In this document: one piece after another, positions 1-5,237 of the stretch
Numbering within the stretch: position 1 is the stretch's first letter
Layout: each line of letters starts with the position of its first letter
Source: an uncultured Selenomonadaceae bacterium
GTDB taxonomy: Bacteria; Bacillota; Negativicutes; Selenomonadales; Selenomonadaceae
Assembly: GCA_937902665.1 (NCBI GenBank)
Contig: CALELM010000012.1
Coordinates: 1-5,463, forward strand
DNA: 5,463 nt
Reading direction: 5' to 3'
Program-made: the position numbers and the translations under genes
Notes under the pieces: generated by a model
Databases searched by the model: none
What the model was told of the DNA's origin: nothing
What the model saw: the letters and a program-made list of their open reading frames with translations, nothing else

Positions 1-89
1 ACCCTGTAGCGATTGACGTAAACCTCACGGGATACGCAGGAAAACAACGGGGTATTTCTGCCAATGTAGGGCTTAACTGGTCATTCTAA
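1..89 (+). CDS. C-terminal end of an outer-membrane autotransporter-type beta-barrel protein (partial)
   Basis: The frame beginning at base 3 is open to a TAA at 87-89 and gives 28 residues ending in GLNWSF. The segment has an alternating polar/hydrophobic pattern (VAIDVNL, then ISANVGLNWSF) and a terminal aromatic residue. This is how the last strand of outer-membrane barrels ends; the terminal Phe is the usual BAM-recognition signal, and autotransporter domains commonly end in this way. The rest of the gene lies to the left of the window, so the passenger and full family cannot be seen. If correct, the host has an outer membrane. The gene converges on the PTS EIIA gene, with a hairpin terminator 20 bases after its stop. 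A porin or other barrel is an alternative to an autotransporter. Confidence 0.55.
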   Translation, partial: PVAIDVNLTGYAGKQRGISANVGLNWSF

Positions 90-106
90 GCATACGAAAC
101 AAACGC

Positions 107-157
107 AAAAAGGGGCTGTTGCACAAGCGAATTCTCGCTCATGCAACAGCCCCTTTG
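107..157. terminator. Hairpin terminator between convergent genes
   Basis: A perfect 15-bp stem is formed by 109-123 (AAAGGGGCTGTTGCA) and 142-156. A second 5-bp stem lies inside it (AGCGA 126-130 with TCGCT 135-139). Read on the minus strand the stem runs into five Ts (107-111) and then more T-rich sequence, so it serves the EIIA gene best. On the plus strand only the three stem Ts follow, so it would be a weaker terminator for the barrel gene. It sits between the stop codons of the two converging genes. Confidence 0.8.
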
Positions 158-189
158 GACTATGCAGGGTTTCCATATTTGCAGGAGGC

Positions 190-750
190 TCAAATGGCAA
201 ATTCCAGAATGGTGTCCTTGCCTGCTTCGATATAGCTGTCGGAATCTGGGTGGAAAATGCCTGTTACCTTGTCTTGGTTGACAACGAGGACAGGCGATAT
301 GAGATTGATGTTGTGCTGGCGGAACACATCGAGATTCAGTCGAAGGATTGGCGTACCTGCCTTTACATGGTCGCCCCGCTTGTGCAGGGCAGTAATTCCT
401 TCCCCATTCAGGAGAATGGTGTCAAGACCGATGTGAACCAGAACCTGTATGCCATCCTCTGTCGTGATGGCAAAGGCATGCTTTGTTTCAAAGAAAAGCG
501 TGATTTCGCCATCGCAGGGAGCTAAGACCTCGGCACTGTCCGTCAAGACGGCAAGACCGTCACCTGTGAGGCGTTCTGAGAAGATGGGATCTGGAACCTG
601 ATCCAGATGGATGGTTTTTCCGCTGACTGGTGCAATGAGCTTAAAGTGTTGCTTTGCCATGATATACTGCGCATCCCGCTGTCGATTGCTTCGTTGCATG
701 GGTAGGCGCATTTCACCTGCCTTTGAATTGAAATAATATTCGTACAACAT
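190..750 (-). CDS. crr: PTS glucose-family EIIA component (Crr-like phosphocarrier)
   Basis: This is a cytoplasmic phosphocarrier of the sugar phosphotransferase system. In this family HPr phosphorylates a histidine of EIIA, which passes the phosphate to EIIB. The full domain is visible from LIAPVSGK (residues 38-45) through PDPIFSERLTGDGLAV to the C-terminus. Both active-site histidines are present: His91 in ETKHAFAI, and His106 in VHIGLDT, the phosphorylation site. The domain stands alone, with no EIIB or EIIC fused or adjacent, so it may supply several transporters or have a regulatory role. The start is uncertain. ATG 750 has AAGAAGG directly against it. ATG 711 has a well-placed AGGTG, and ATG 660 would leave an almost bare domain. 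The first 30 residues are basic and polar and match nothing I know. A terminator follows the gene. Confidence 0.9.
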   Translation of the reverse strand: MLYEYYFNSKAGEMRLPMQRSNRQRDAQYIMAKQHFKLIAPVSGKTIHLDQVPDPIFSERLTGDGLAVLTDSAEVLAPCDGEITLFFETKHAFAITTEDGIQVLVHIGLDTILLNGEGITALHKRGDHVKAGTPILRLNLDVFRQHNINLISPVLVVNQDKVTGIFHPDSDSYIEAGKDTILEFAI

Positions 751-759
751 CCTTCTTCT

Positions 760-788
760 ATTTTACACCGTTTTCCTCTTTCCCACAA
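760..788 (-). promoter_or_regulatory. Possible promoter for the EIIA gene
   Basis: On the minus strand TTGTGG (788-783) and TAAAAT (765-760) are separated by 17 bases. The -10 box is good and the -35 box is poor. Transcription would begin around 752-754, almost on top of ATG 750, so if the promoter is real it favours translation from ATG 711, whose leader would be about 40 bases. Read-through from the gene upstream is the alternative. Confidence 0.25.
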
Positions 789-802
789 GGGACGGAATAC
801 TT

Positions 803-818
803 AGAATCTGTGGATTCT
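803..818. other. Small hairpin downstream of the DUF2939-like gene
   Basis: AGAATC (803-808) and GATTCT (813-818) form a perfect 6-bp stem with a TGTG loop in the gap between the two minus-strand genes. No T tract follows on either strand, so it is at best a weak pause or attenuation site. Confidence 0.25.
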
Positions 819-828
819 GGGGAGGATT

Positions 829-1926
829 TTATGGCACGTTTGGAATGTTCTTGCTGACAGCAGTATGCTTGATGATGTCCTCAATGCGAAGCTCGATCTC
901 CAGCTGGTGCTTGTGGAGGGTTTCCGTTGTCTCGTATTCCTTTTGGTTGTTTCCCTTGAGTGCCTTGATAAGATGCTGCCATGTCTTGATGGTTGCTTCT
1001 GTTGACTGCTGGCGCAGGCGGGAGAGGTAGGCGGCACCTTGAGGAACAGGAATCTCGTCCAGATCTTTCTGCCGCTTTTTGAGCGTGGGAATGACTTCGT
1101 CTTGCAAAAGCTCCATGGCAGATATTCGTTGGGTTTCAGAGAGGACTCCGTCTGAGGTCTCCATGATGGACTTGAACTGCTCCTGCTGTTCTGCAAGGAT
1201 GAGGTTGTTTGTGTCCACGATGTCCTGCGTGGTCTGGATGTATTCTGCAATGTCCTTGTTTTGCAGGGGCGCTACGGTGTTGAGATATGCCTTGTAGTTC
1301 ATGATGTAGGCAACCTGCCAGTACCCGTCCTCGTTTCTTTCCATGGCAAGATCCATAGTAAAGGGAGTTTGCGTGTAATCCTCTTGGATTGACAGGTGGG
1401 CAATGGCAGAATTCCCATTGCGTTCCATGCTGCCGAGGGAGACGAGTGTCGTGTTGCGGAGCTGGCTTCTTTCAAGGAAACGCTCGAAGTCAATGCCGAG
1501 CTGCCTGCCCTTTAGGATATCTGTGCCGTTGGGGAGTACCCAAACGCCGGTTTCGATTCGGTTCAGGATGGTATCTATGCTGCCGCTTGTCAGTTCCGGT
1601 TTTACTAGGATGTAGAATTTCTCGAAGAGTACCTTGCTTTGGGGAGTCAGTGTTGCATCGTAGGCAAAGAGGTCAACGGTCAGGTCATCATAAGCTTTGC
1701 TGGTTAGTAGCTTTAGGTTGACGTATTGCTGGAAATGGGTGCTGTTCTTTTCCTCTAGGGCGACAAAGGCTTGCTTTAGGGCATATTCCGGTGTGCGGGT
1801 ATAGAAAAAGAAGTACCAAATGGAGCATGTCGCCAGAAGCGTCAGGAGAATCGCCAAAAGAATGTTTTGTCGTTGCTGGCGTAGCTTGCGTTTCCGTAAT
1901 GTGATAGTCCAATCAATGTCGTTCAT
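829..1926 (-). CDS. Membrane-anchored protein of unknown function, DUF2939-like
   Basis: The 365-residue protein starts with a short basic segment (RKRKLRQQRQ, residues 11-20). One hydrophobic helix follows at about 22-42 and then a long polar domain, which predicts a signal anchor with most of the protein outside the cytoplasm. Directly after the membrane helix, TPEYALKQAFVALEEKN and HFQQYVNLKLL resemble the opening of DUF2939 proteins (a helix, then a strand carrying a YV pair). That family has no established function. Residues 230-350 are rich in Gln, Glu, Lys and Leu and probably form long helices or coiled coil. The start is supported by GAGG five bases upstream of ATG 1926. It lies 78 bases upstream of the EIIA gene on the same strand and may be cotranscribed with it. 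The family link is from memory of motifs and is moderate. Confidence 0.75.
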   Translation of the reverse strand: MNDIDWTITLRKRKLRQQRQNILLAILLTLLATCSIWYFFFYTRTPEYALKQAFVALEEKNSTHFQQYVNLKLLTSKAYDDLTVDLFAYDATLTPQSKVLFEKFYILVKPELTSGSIDTILNRIETGVWVLPNGTDILKGRQLGIDFERFLERSQLRNTTLVSLGSMERNGNSAIAHLSIQEDYTQTPFTMDLAMERNEDGYWQVAYIMNYKAYLNTVAPLQNKDIAEYIQTTQDIVDTNNLILAEQQEQFKSIMETSDGVLSETQRISAMELLQDEVIPTLKKRQKDLDEIPVPQGAAYLSRLRQQSTEATIKTWQHLIKALKGNNQKEYETTETLHKHQLEIELRIEDIIKHTAVSKNIPNVP

Positions 1927-1957
1927 ACAAACCTCGCTTTAAAATCTTTCTGTGTTC

Positions 1958-1963
1958 ATTATA
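1958..1963 (-). promoter_or_regulatory. Possible -10 box for the DUF2939-like gene
   Basis: TATAAT lies on the minus strand 31 bases upstream of ATG 1926. No convincing -35 box sits 16-18 bases before it. A TTGACA occurs at 2008-2003, but about 39 bases away, too far to pair with it. The site may need an activator, or the real promoter may be elsewhere. Confidence 0.3.
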
Positions 1964-2001
1964 CTATAAATAGACCTGTTTTCGCAAAGAATCGGTACAA
2001 T

Positions 2002-2030
2002 TTGTCAAAGAAAGCTTCTTGCGATAGAAT
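2002..2030 (+). promoter_or_regulatory. Sigma70-type promoter for the hydrolase-larE unit
   Basis: TTGTCA (2002-2007) and TAGAAT (2025-2030) are separated by exactly 17 bases; each box differs from consensus at one position. Transcription would begin near 2037, giving a leader of about 26 bases before ATG 2063. An imperfect inverted repeat (CGCAAAGAA 1983-1991, TTCTTGCG 2016-2023) overlaps the -35 box and spacer and could be an operator. Confidence 0.6.
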
Positions 2031-2062
2031 AGTGGAAACGTGGTGGGAAAGGAGGAGACATC

Positions 2063-2542
2063 ATGAAATGGCTGAATCATCAGGTGCTGACAGGGGTGGC
2101 GGTTTATGCTTTGACGGATGACCTGCTGCTTACGGCATGTGGCATGGCAGGCGCGATTTTTCCTGACAAGGTGGAAGGGAATCCAAGGCGCGGGCTTTTG
2201 AGCATTGGCTGGCGCAGCCGGCATCGTGGCTGGTCGCATTGGCTGGCACTTTATCTTGCGCTTTTGTTTTTCATCCTGCAACTGGGGGATTTTTCGTTGG
2301 TGTCTTCCTCCGGGGAAACGGTGGTCTCCCTAAAGGCGGCAAGTGTTCAGGGGATGGCAGGATTTTTTTGCGTGGGCGCGCTCCTCCATATTCTGGAGGA
2401 TGCAGTGTGCGGAAAGGTTCCTGTTTTTACGCCGAATCACAAGATGGGCATAAAGCTGTTTTCGGTTGGCTCTGTGTCGGAATATATTTTCGTTTTGGTG
2501 GTCTTGCTGATGATTTATTGCTTGAAAAAATGGGCAGGCTGA
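2063..2542 (+). CDS. DUF457/YdjM-type membrane-bound metal-dependent hydrolase
   Basis: The 159-residue protein belongs to the inner-membrane metal-dependent hydrolase family that includes E. coli YdjM. The family's substrate is unknown. The conserved polar residues are all present: His6, Pro34-Asp35, the HRGWSH motif at 54-59 (His54, His59) and the HILED motif at 109-113 (His109, Asp113). GKVPVFTPN follows, then GIKLF. Together they are the likely metal site. About four hydrophobic segments are visible, near 9-33, 60-75, 95-112 and 138-155. The start is firm: AAAGGAGG at 2048-2055 precedes ATG 2063. The stop overlaps a possible ATG for larE (TGATG at 2540-2544), so the two genes are at least cotranscribed. 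Whether it works with LarE is unknown. Confidence 0.87.
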   Translation: MKWLNHQVLTGVAVYALTDDLLLTACGMAGAIFPDKVEGNPRRGLLSIGWRSRHRGWSHWLALYLALLFFILQLGDFSLVSSSGETVVSLKAASVQGMAGFFCVGALLHILEDAVCGKVPVFTPNHKMGIKLFSVGSVSEYIFVLVVLLMIYCLKKWAG

Positions 2543-2574
2543 TGGCTTGCAGAAGGGGATACAGGTGCAGGGTG

Positions 2575-3399
2575 ATGGAGGAAGGGCTTCAGAAAAAATA
2601 TGAGGACTTGAAGGAATCCCTTCGGGGGTTGGGGAGCGTGGGGGTCGCTTTTTCGGCGGGCGTGGACTCGGCGCTCCTTTTGCATGCGGCAAGGGAAGCT
2701 TTGGGAGAAAAGATGATGGCGATTACGGCAGTATCGCCGTTTTTTCCTGTGGAGGAACGGGAGGCGGCAGAGAAAATATGTCGCCAGTGGGGGATTTCAC
2801 AGATTTTTCTGGAGGTGAATACGCTCCATGTTTCGGGCGTGGCGGAAAATCCCCGCAATCGGTGCTACCTTTGCAAGAAGGCAATTTTGGGAAGAGCTAT
2901 GGACGAGGGGCGGCTTCATGGGATGAACTGCCTTGCAGAAGGCTCCAATCTGGACGATGAGAAGGATTACCGCCCCGGGCTTCGGGCGGTTGAGGAACTT
3001 GGCGTGAAAAGTCCCTTGCGGGAAGCAGGACTCTGCAAGAGGGAGATTCGCCAACTTGCAAGGGAATTTGGGATTCCCGTTTGGGACAAGCCTTCGCTTG
3101 CCTGCCTTGCTTCAAGAATTCCATACGGAGAACGTATCACGGAGGAAAAGCTGGAACGAACGAGGCAAGCGGAAGAATTTTTGCGTTCGCTTGGCTTTGC
3201 ACAGGTGCGGGTACGCTGCCATGAGGAGGGAAGGCTTGCCAGAATCGAGGTGCTTCCGCAGGAGATGAGGCTTTTTCTGGAGGATTCCCTGCGGGAGCGT
3301 GTGGAAGGCTCCCTGCGGAAGATGGGATTTCGTTTCGTCGCCTTGGATTTGCAGGGCTATCGCACGGGCAGTTTGAATGAAGTGGCTGGGAAGGGCTGA
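2575..3399 (+). CDS. larE: LarE, ATP-dependent sulfur transferase for nickel-pincer nucleotide synthesis
   Basis: LarE adenylates the carboxylates of pyridinium-3,5-biscarboxylic acid mononucleotide and inserts sulfur. This is a late step in making the nickel-pincer cofactor of lactate racemase and related enzymes. The 274-residue length is normal for the family. Visible motifs are the PP-loop SAGVDS (27-32), RCYLCK with Cys97 and Cys100, AEGSNLDDEKDYRPG (121-135) and ACLASRIPYG with Cys177. Three such cysteines fit the [4Fe-4S]-cluster LarE type, which uses an external sulfur donor, rather than the L. plantarum type, which sacrifices its single Cys176. ATG 2575 (AGGT eight bases upstream) is preferred. 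ATG 2542, overlapping the previous stop, would add MACRRGYRCRV, and GTG 2572 is also in frame. No larA, larB or larC lies in the window. Confidence 0.92.
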   Translation: MEEGLQKKYEDLKESLRGLGSVGVAFSAGVDSALLLHAAREALGEKMMAITAVSPFFPVEEREAAEKICRQWGISQIFLEVNTLHVSGVAENPRNRCYLCKKAILGRAMDEGRLHGMNCLAEGSNLDDEKDYRPGLRAVEELGVKSPLREAGLCKREIRQLAREFGIPVWDKPSLACLASRIPYGERITEEKLERTRQAEEFLRSLGFAQVRVRCHEEGRLARIEVLPQEMRLFLEDSLRERVEGSLRKMGFRFVALDLQGYRTGSLNEVAGKG

Positions 3400-3416
3400 A
3401 CCTTGGGGAAGCTTTT

Positions 3417-3434
3417 GGCTGGCGCCAGTTTTTT
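3417..3434 (+). terminator. Weak terminator after larE
   Basis: The palindrome CTGGCGCCAG (3419-3428), extendable by two G-T pairs, is followed at once by six Ts (3429-3434). The stem is short because the palindrome must open to form a loop, so termination may be partial and some read-through into purC is possible. Confidence 0.4.
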
Positions 3435-3436
3435 CA

Positions 3437-3465
3437 TTGACACTCTTTGGCTTTCTGATTATGAT
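3437..3465 (+). promoter_or_regulatory. Near-consensus promoter for purC
   Basis: A perfect TTGACA (3437-3442) lies 17 bases before TATGAT (3460-3465). Transcription would start near 3472, giving a leader of about 44 bases. I see no purine-riboswitch-like structure in that short leader. Confidence 0.7.
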
Positions 3466-3515
3466 GGTATCATGTATGTGGATAAATTTTGGAATGAAAT
3501 TTAGGAGGCAGGAAA

Positions 3516-4388
3516 ATGAAGGAGTACAAACCGTTTAAGTCCGGCAAGGTTCGTGAGGTTTATGAGGCGGAAGACAGCATTATTATGGTGGCAACCGATC
3601 GAATTTCTGCGTTTGACCATATTTTGAAGAACCAGATTACGAAAAAGGGCGCGATCCTTACGCAGATGTCGAAATTTTGGTTTGATTTCACAAAGGATAT
3701 TCTCCCGAACCACATGATTTCCGTGGACAATCAGGATATGCCGGAGTATTTCCAGCAGGAGCAGTTTCAGGGCAACAGCATGAAGTGCAAGAAGCTCAAC
3801 ATGATTCCCATGGAGTGCATCGTGCGCGGCTACATCACGGGAAGCGGCTGGGAGAGCTACAAGGAGAACGGCACGATCTGCGGGATTCAGCTGCCGGAGG
3901 GATTGAAGGAATCCGAGAAGCTGCCGCAGCCAATCTTTACGCCGAGCACGAAAGCAGAGATCGGCGACCATGACGAGAATGTTTCCATCGAAAAGGGTGC
4001 AGAGGTACTGGAAAAGGCATTCCCGGGGCATGGCATGGAATATGCCGAGAAGGTTCGGGATTTTACCATCGCTATTTACAAGAAATGCGCGGATTATGCG
4101 CTGACGAGGGGCATTATCATTGCGGATACGAAGTTCGAGTTCGGACTGGACGAAGACGGCAACATCGTCCTTGGCGATGAGGTGCTTACACCGGACAGCT
4201 CCCGCTTCTGGCCGCTGGAAGGCTATGAGGCAGGAAAGTCCCAGCCGTCCTATGACAAGCAGTTCGTCCGTGACTGGCTCAAGGAGCATCCGGACAGCGA
4301 TTTCAATCTTCCGCAGGAGGTCATTGACAAGACGATTGCAAAGTACAAGGAAGCGTTTGAACTGCTCACGGGCAAGGCATTTGCCTAA
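3516..4388 (+). CDS. purC: Phosphoribosylaminoimidazole-succinocarboxamide synthase (SAICAR synthetase)
   Basis: PurC joins aspartate to CAIR using ATP to make SAICAR in de novo purine synthesis, in the cytoplasm. The 290-residue protein is complete. The nucleotide-binding start GKVREVYE (10-17) is followed by ATDRISAFD (26-34), RGYITGSGWESY (104-115), the substrate loop PIFTPSTKAEIGDHDEN (139-155), IIADTKFEFG (201-210) and LGDEVLTPDSSRFW (219-232). It belongs to the longer form of the family (about 290 residues) rather than the short form of about 240. The start is firm, with AGGAGG at 3503-3508 seven bases before ATG. It has its own promoter and no other pur gene in view. All 12 Gln codons are CAG, unlike the toxin-antitoxin genes that follow. 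No terminator is visible before those genes. Confidence 0.97.
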   Translation: MKEYKPFKSGKVREVYEAEDSIIMVATDRISAFDHILKNQITKKGAILTQMSKFWFDFTKDILPNHMISVDNQDMPEYFQQEQFQGNSMKCKKLNMIPMECIVRGYITGSGWESYKENGTICGIQLPEGLKESEKLPQPIFTPSTKAEIGDHDENVSIEKGAEVLEKAFPGHGMEYAEKVRDFTIAIYKKCADYALTRGIIIADTKFEFGLDEDGNIVLGDEVLTPDSSRFWPLEGYEAGKSQPSYDKQFVRDWLKEHPDSDFNLPQEVIDKTIAKYKEAFELLTGKAFA

Positions 4389-4425
4389 ACTTGTGAAATA
4401 GAGAGAATTTTGGGAAGGATGAATT

Positions 4426-4713
4426 ATGATGCAAGCAGATATTATGGCAAACCCTACCCAAGAAGAATGGAGTTTCCTTGAAAAACGGCGGGCAATTCCC
4501 GCCACAGACCGAGAATTGCTAGATGTGATGCTCGAAACGGCATACAAGCGAATAGTTCCAGCATTCCAACAAGATGAGATTGAAGTACCCCCAGCCGATC
4601 CATTCTACAGCGAGGCGAACATGGAACGGTTGAAGAAGTCTATTTGCCAAATGGAACGAGGGGAAGTCGTGACGAAGACGATGGATGAATTGAGGGATCT
4701 TGCCAATGGATAA
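4426..4713 (+). CDS. Antitoxin of a YoeB-type toxin-antitoxin pair, atypical N-terminus
   Basis: The 95-residue protein overlaps the YoeB toxin gene by 8 bases, the usual antitoxin-first order. Its C-terminal part (about 58-95: DPFYSEANMERLKKSI, then KTMDELRDLANG) resembles the toxin-binding tail of YefM, where a helix with the pattern NxxRLxxSI is followed by a short acidic end. The N-terminal 57 residues do not show the Phd/YefM fold signature that normally binds operator DNA. They are polar and helical in character and contain EEWSFLEKRRAIPATDRELLD. The protein may therefore neutralise the toxin without the usual autorepression, or it may use another DNA-binding fold. AAGGA at 4415-4419 supports ATG 4426; the adjacent ATG 4429 and ATG 4444 are also in frame. 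Five of five Gln codons are CAA, unlike purC. Its antitoxin role comes from context and the tail. Confidence 0.75.
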   Translation: MMQADIMANPTQEEWSFLEKRRAIPATDRELLDVMLETAYKRIVPAFQQDEIEVPPADPFYSEANMERLKKSICQMERGEVVTKTMDELRDLANG

Positions 4714-4972
4714 GCTGCAATTCTCCAAGGAGGCATGGGAAGATTTCTCCTCATGGTTGACCGAGGACAAGAAAACACTCAACCGCATCCTAAAGCTACT
4801 GGAGGACATCCAACGGAACGGTTATCGTGGCATCGGAAAGCCGGAACGGCTCTCTGGCAATCTCAGTGGCTATTGGAGTAGACGCATAGACGATGATAAC
4901 CGCATAGTCTACCGCATCCAACAGGACATCATCGAAATTGTCCAATGTGGTTCCCACTATCACGACAAATAA
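4706..4972 (+). CDS. yoeB: YoeB-family mRNA interferase toxin
   Basis: YoeB toxins of the RelE superfamily cleave mRNA at the ribosome. The 88-residue protein aligns along its whole length with E. coli YoeB (84 residues): FSKEAWEDFSSW at 6-17, GKPERLSGNLSGYWSRRI at 44-61 and the C-terminal CGSHYHD. The catalytic residues of E. coli YoeB (Glu46, Arg65, His83) correspond to Glu47, Arg66 and His84 here, and Tyr85 matches the terminal Tyr84. The toxin therefore looks active. A three-residue tail (HDK) extends past the usual end. ATG 4706 is chosen because it lies in ATGGATAA, overlapping the antitoxin stop, with GAGGG nine bases upstream. An in-frame TTG at 4700 is less likely. The overlap suggests translational coupling. 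Confidence 0.93.
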   Translation: MDKLQFSKEAWEDFSSWLTEDKKTLNRILKLLEDIQRNGYRGIGKPERLSGNLSGYWSRRIDDDNRIVYRIQQDIIEIVQCGSHYHDK

Positions 4973-5000
4973 ATTTGTTTGAGAATGGTGCAGTTTTTGA
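4971..5000 (+). repeat. Diverged direct repeat, copy 1
   Basis: The core at 4978-4996, TTTGAGAATGGTGCAGTTT, matches 5242-5260 at 17 of 19 positions, exactly 264 bases away. Similarity extends outward: AAAT precedes both cores, a TTTGA follows, and ATAGTT recurs about 33 bases after the start of each core. Copy 1 begins inside the toxin's stop codon. Confidence 0.7.
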
Positions 5001-5014
5001 TGGTACTCAAATAG

Positions 5015-5043
5015 TTGAAATAGCTGTAATGTCGTGATATATT
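5015..5043 (+). promoter_or_regulatory. Strong candidate promoter in the gene-free stretch
   Basis: TTGAAA (5015-5020) and TATATT (5038-5043) are 17 bases apart, and TGA directly before the -10 box gives an extended -10. No ORF of note starts downstream before the strong hairpin at 5084-5121, so the transcript is probably short or noncoding. Confidence 0.5.
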
Positions 5044-5049
5044 GAACTT

Positions 5050-5122
5050 GCAAAGTTCACGAAAGATGTTGTGAATACCGATAGAAACGCCCCTAGGGAG
5101 TGATGACCCTAGGGGCGTTTCC
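5050..5122 (+). ncRNA. Candidate small RNA
   Basis: A transcript from the promoter at 5015-5043 would begin near 5050 and could end at the hairpin closing at 5121, giving roughly 70 bases. Inside it TTCAC (5056-5060) can pair with GTGAA (5071-5075) around a ten-base loop; a short unpaired linker and the long terminator-like stem follow. That layout is typical of small RNAs. A weakness is the short T run after the stem (GTTTCCGTT). No known RNA family is recognised. Confidence 0.3.
5084..5121. terminator. Perfect 15-bp hairpin, probable terminator
   Basis: GAAACGCCCCTAGGG (5084-5098) pairs perfectly with 5107-5121 around the 8-base loop AGTGATGA. The GC-rich core, with an A tract on one side and a T tract on the other, is terminator-like on both strands, but the T tract is only three long inside the stem. 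It would serve the toxin-antitoxin transcript or the candidate small RNA. Confidence 0.6.
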
Positions 5123-5125
5123 GTT

Positions 5126-5146
5126 GCGTAGGTGATGAATCTACGC
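5126..5146. other. Second hairpin with a related loop
   Basis: GCGTAG (5126-5131) pairs with CTACGC (5141-5146) around GTGATGAAT. The loop repeats the GTGATGA found in the loop of the larger hairpin 33 bases upstream, so the two stems carry the same exposed sequence. Confidence 0.45.
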
Positions 5147-5150
5147 CCTG

Positions 5151-5237
5151 TTAGGTACCACGATGTGGAGTGTCTGCCACCCTGACATCTGCAGTATCAG
5201 ATAGCTTAAAATACTTCCTAGCTCATACCATACCTAA
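5151..5237. other. Potential multibranched structured element
   Basis: TTAGGTA (5151-5157) and TACCTAA (5231-5237) are perfect inverted repeats that could close a domain. Inside it, GTGG (5165-5168) can pair with CCAC (5177-5180), GAT (5162-5164) with ATC (5187-5189), and ATCTG (5187-5191) with CAGAT (5198-5202), the last two being alternatives. No open frame of note crosses it. With the two hairpins before it, it accounts for most of the gene-free stretch 4973-5281. Confidence 0.3.

Noticed and set aside
801..1250. A 149-codon Ser/Arg-rich open frame on the minus strand
   Set aside because: It lies in an alternative frame of the DUF2939-like gene and has the low-complexity composition of a shadow frame.
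2003..2008. TTGACA on the minus strand as -35 for the DUF2939-like gene
   Set aside because: It is about 39 bases from the only good -10 box, so the two cannot form one promoter.
2239..2574. Upstream extension of the larE frame through the hydrolase gene
   Set aside because: The frame is open by chance. It overlaps a well-supported hydrolase gene, and LarE homologues begin near the VAFSAGVDS region, which fits ATG 2575.
3472..3515. Possible purine riboswitch in front of purC
   Set aside because: The leader is only about 44 bases and shows no three-way junction or purine aptamer core.
3501..4547. A 348-codon open frame on the minus strand opposite purC
   Set aside because: It is antisense to an unmistakable purC, its protein has no recognisable domain, and such long shadows are expected opposite GC-biased third positions.
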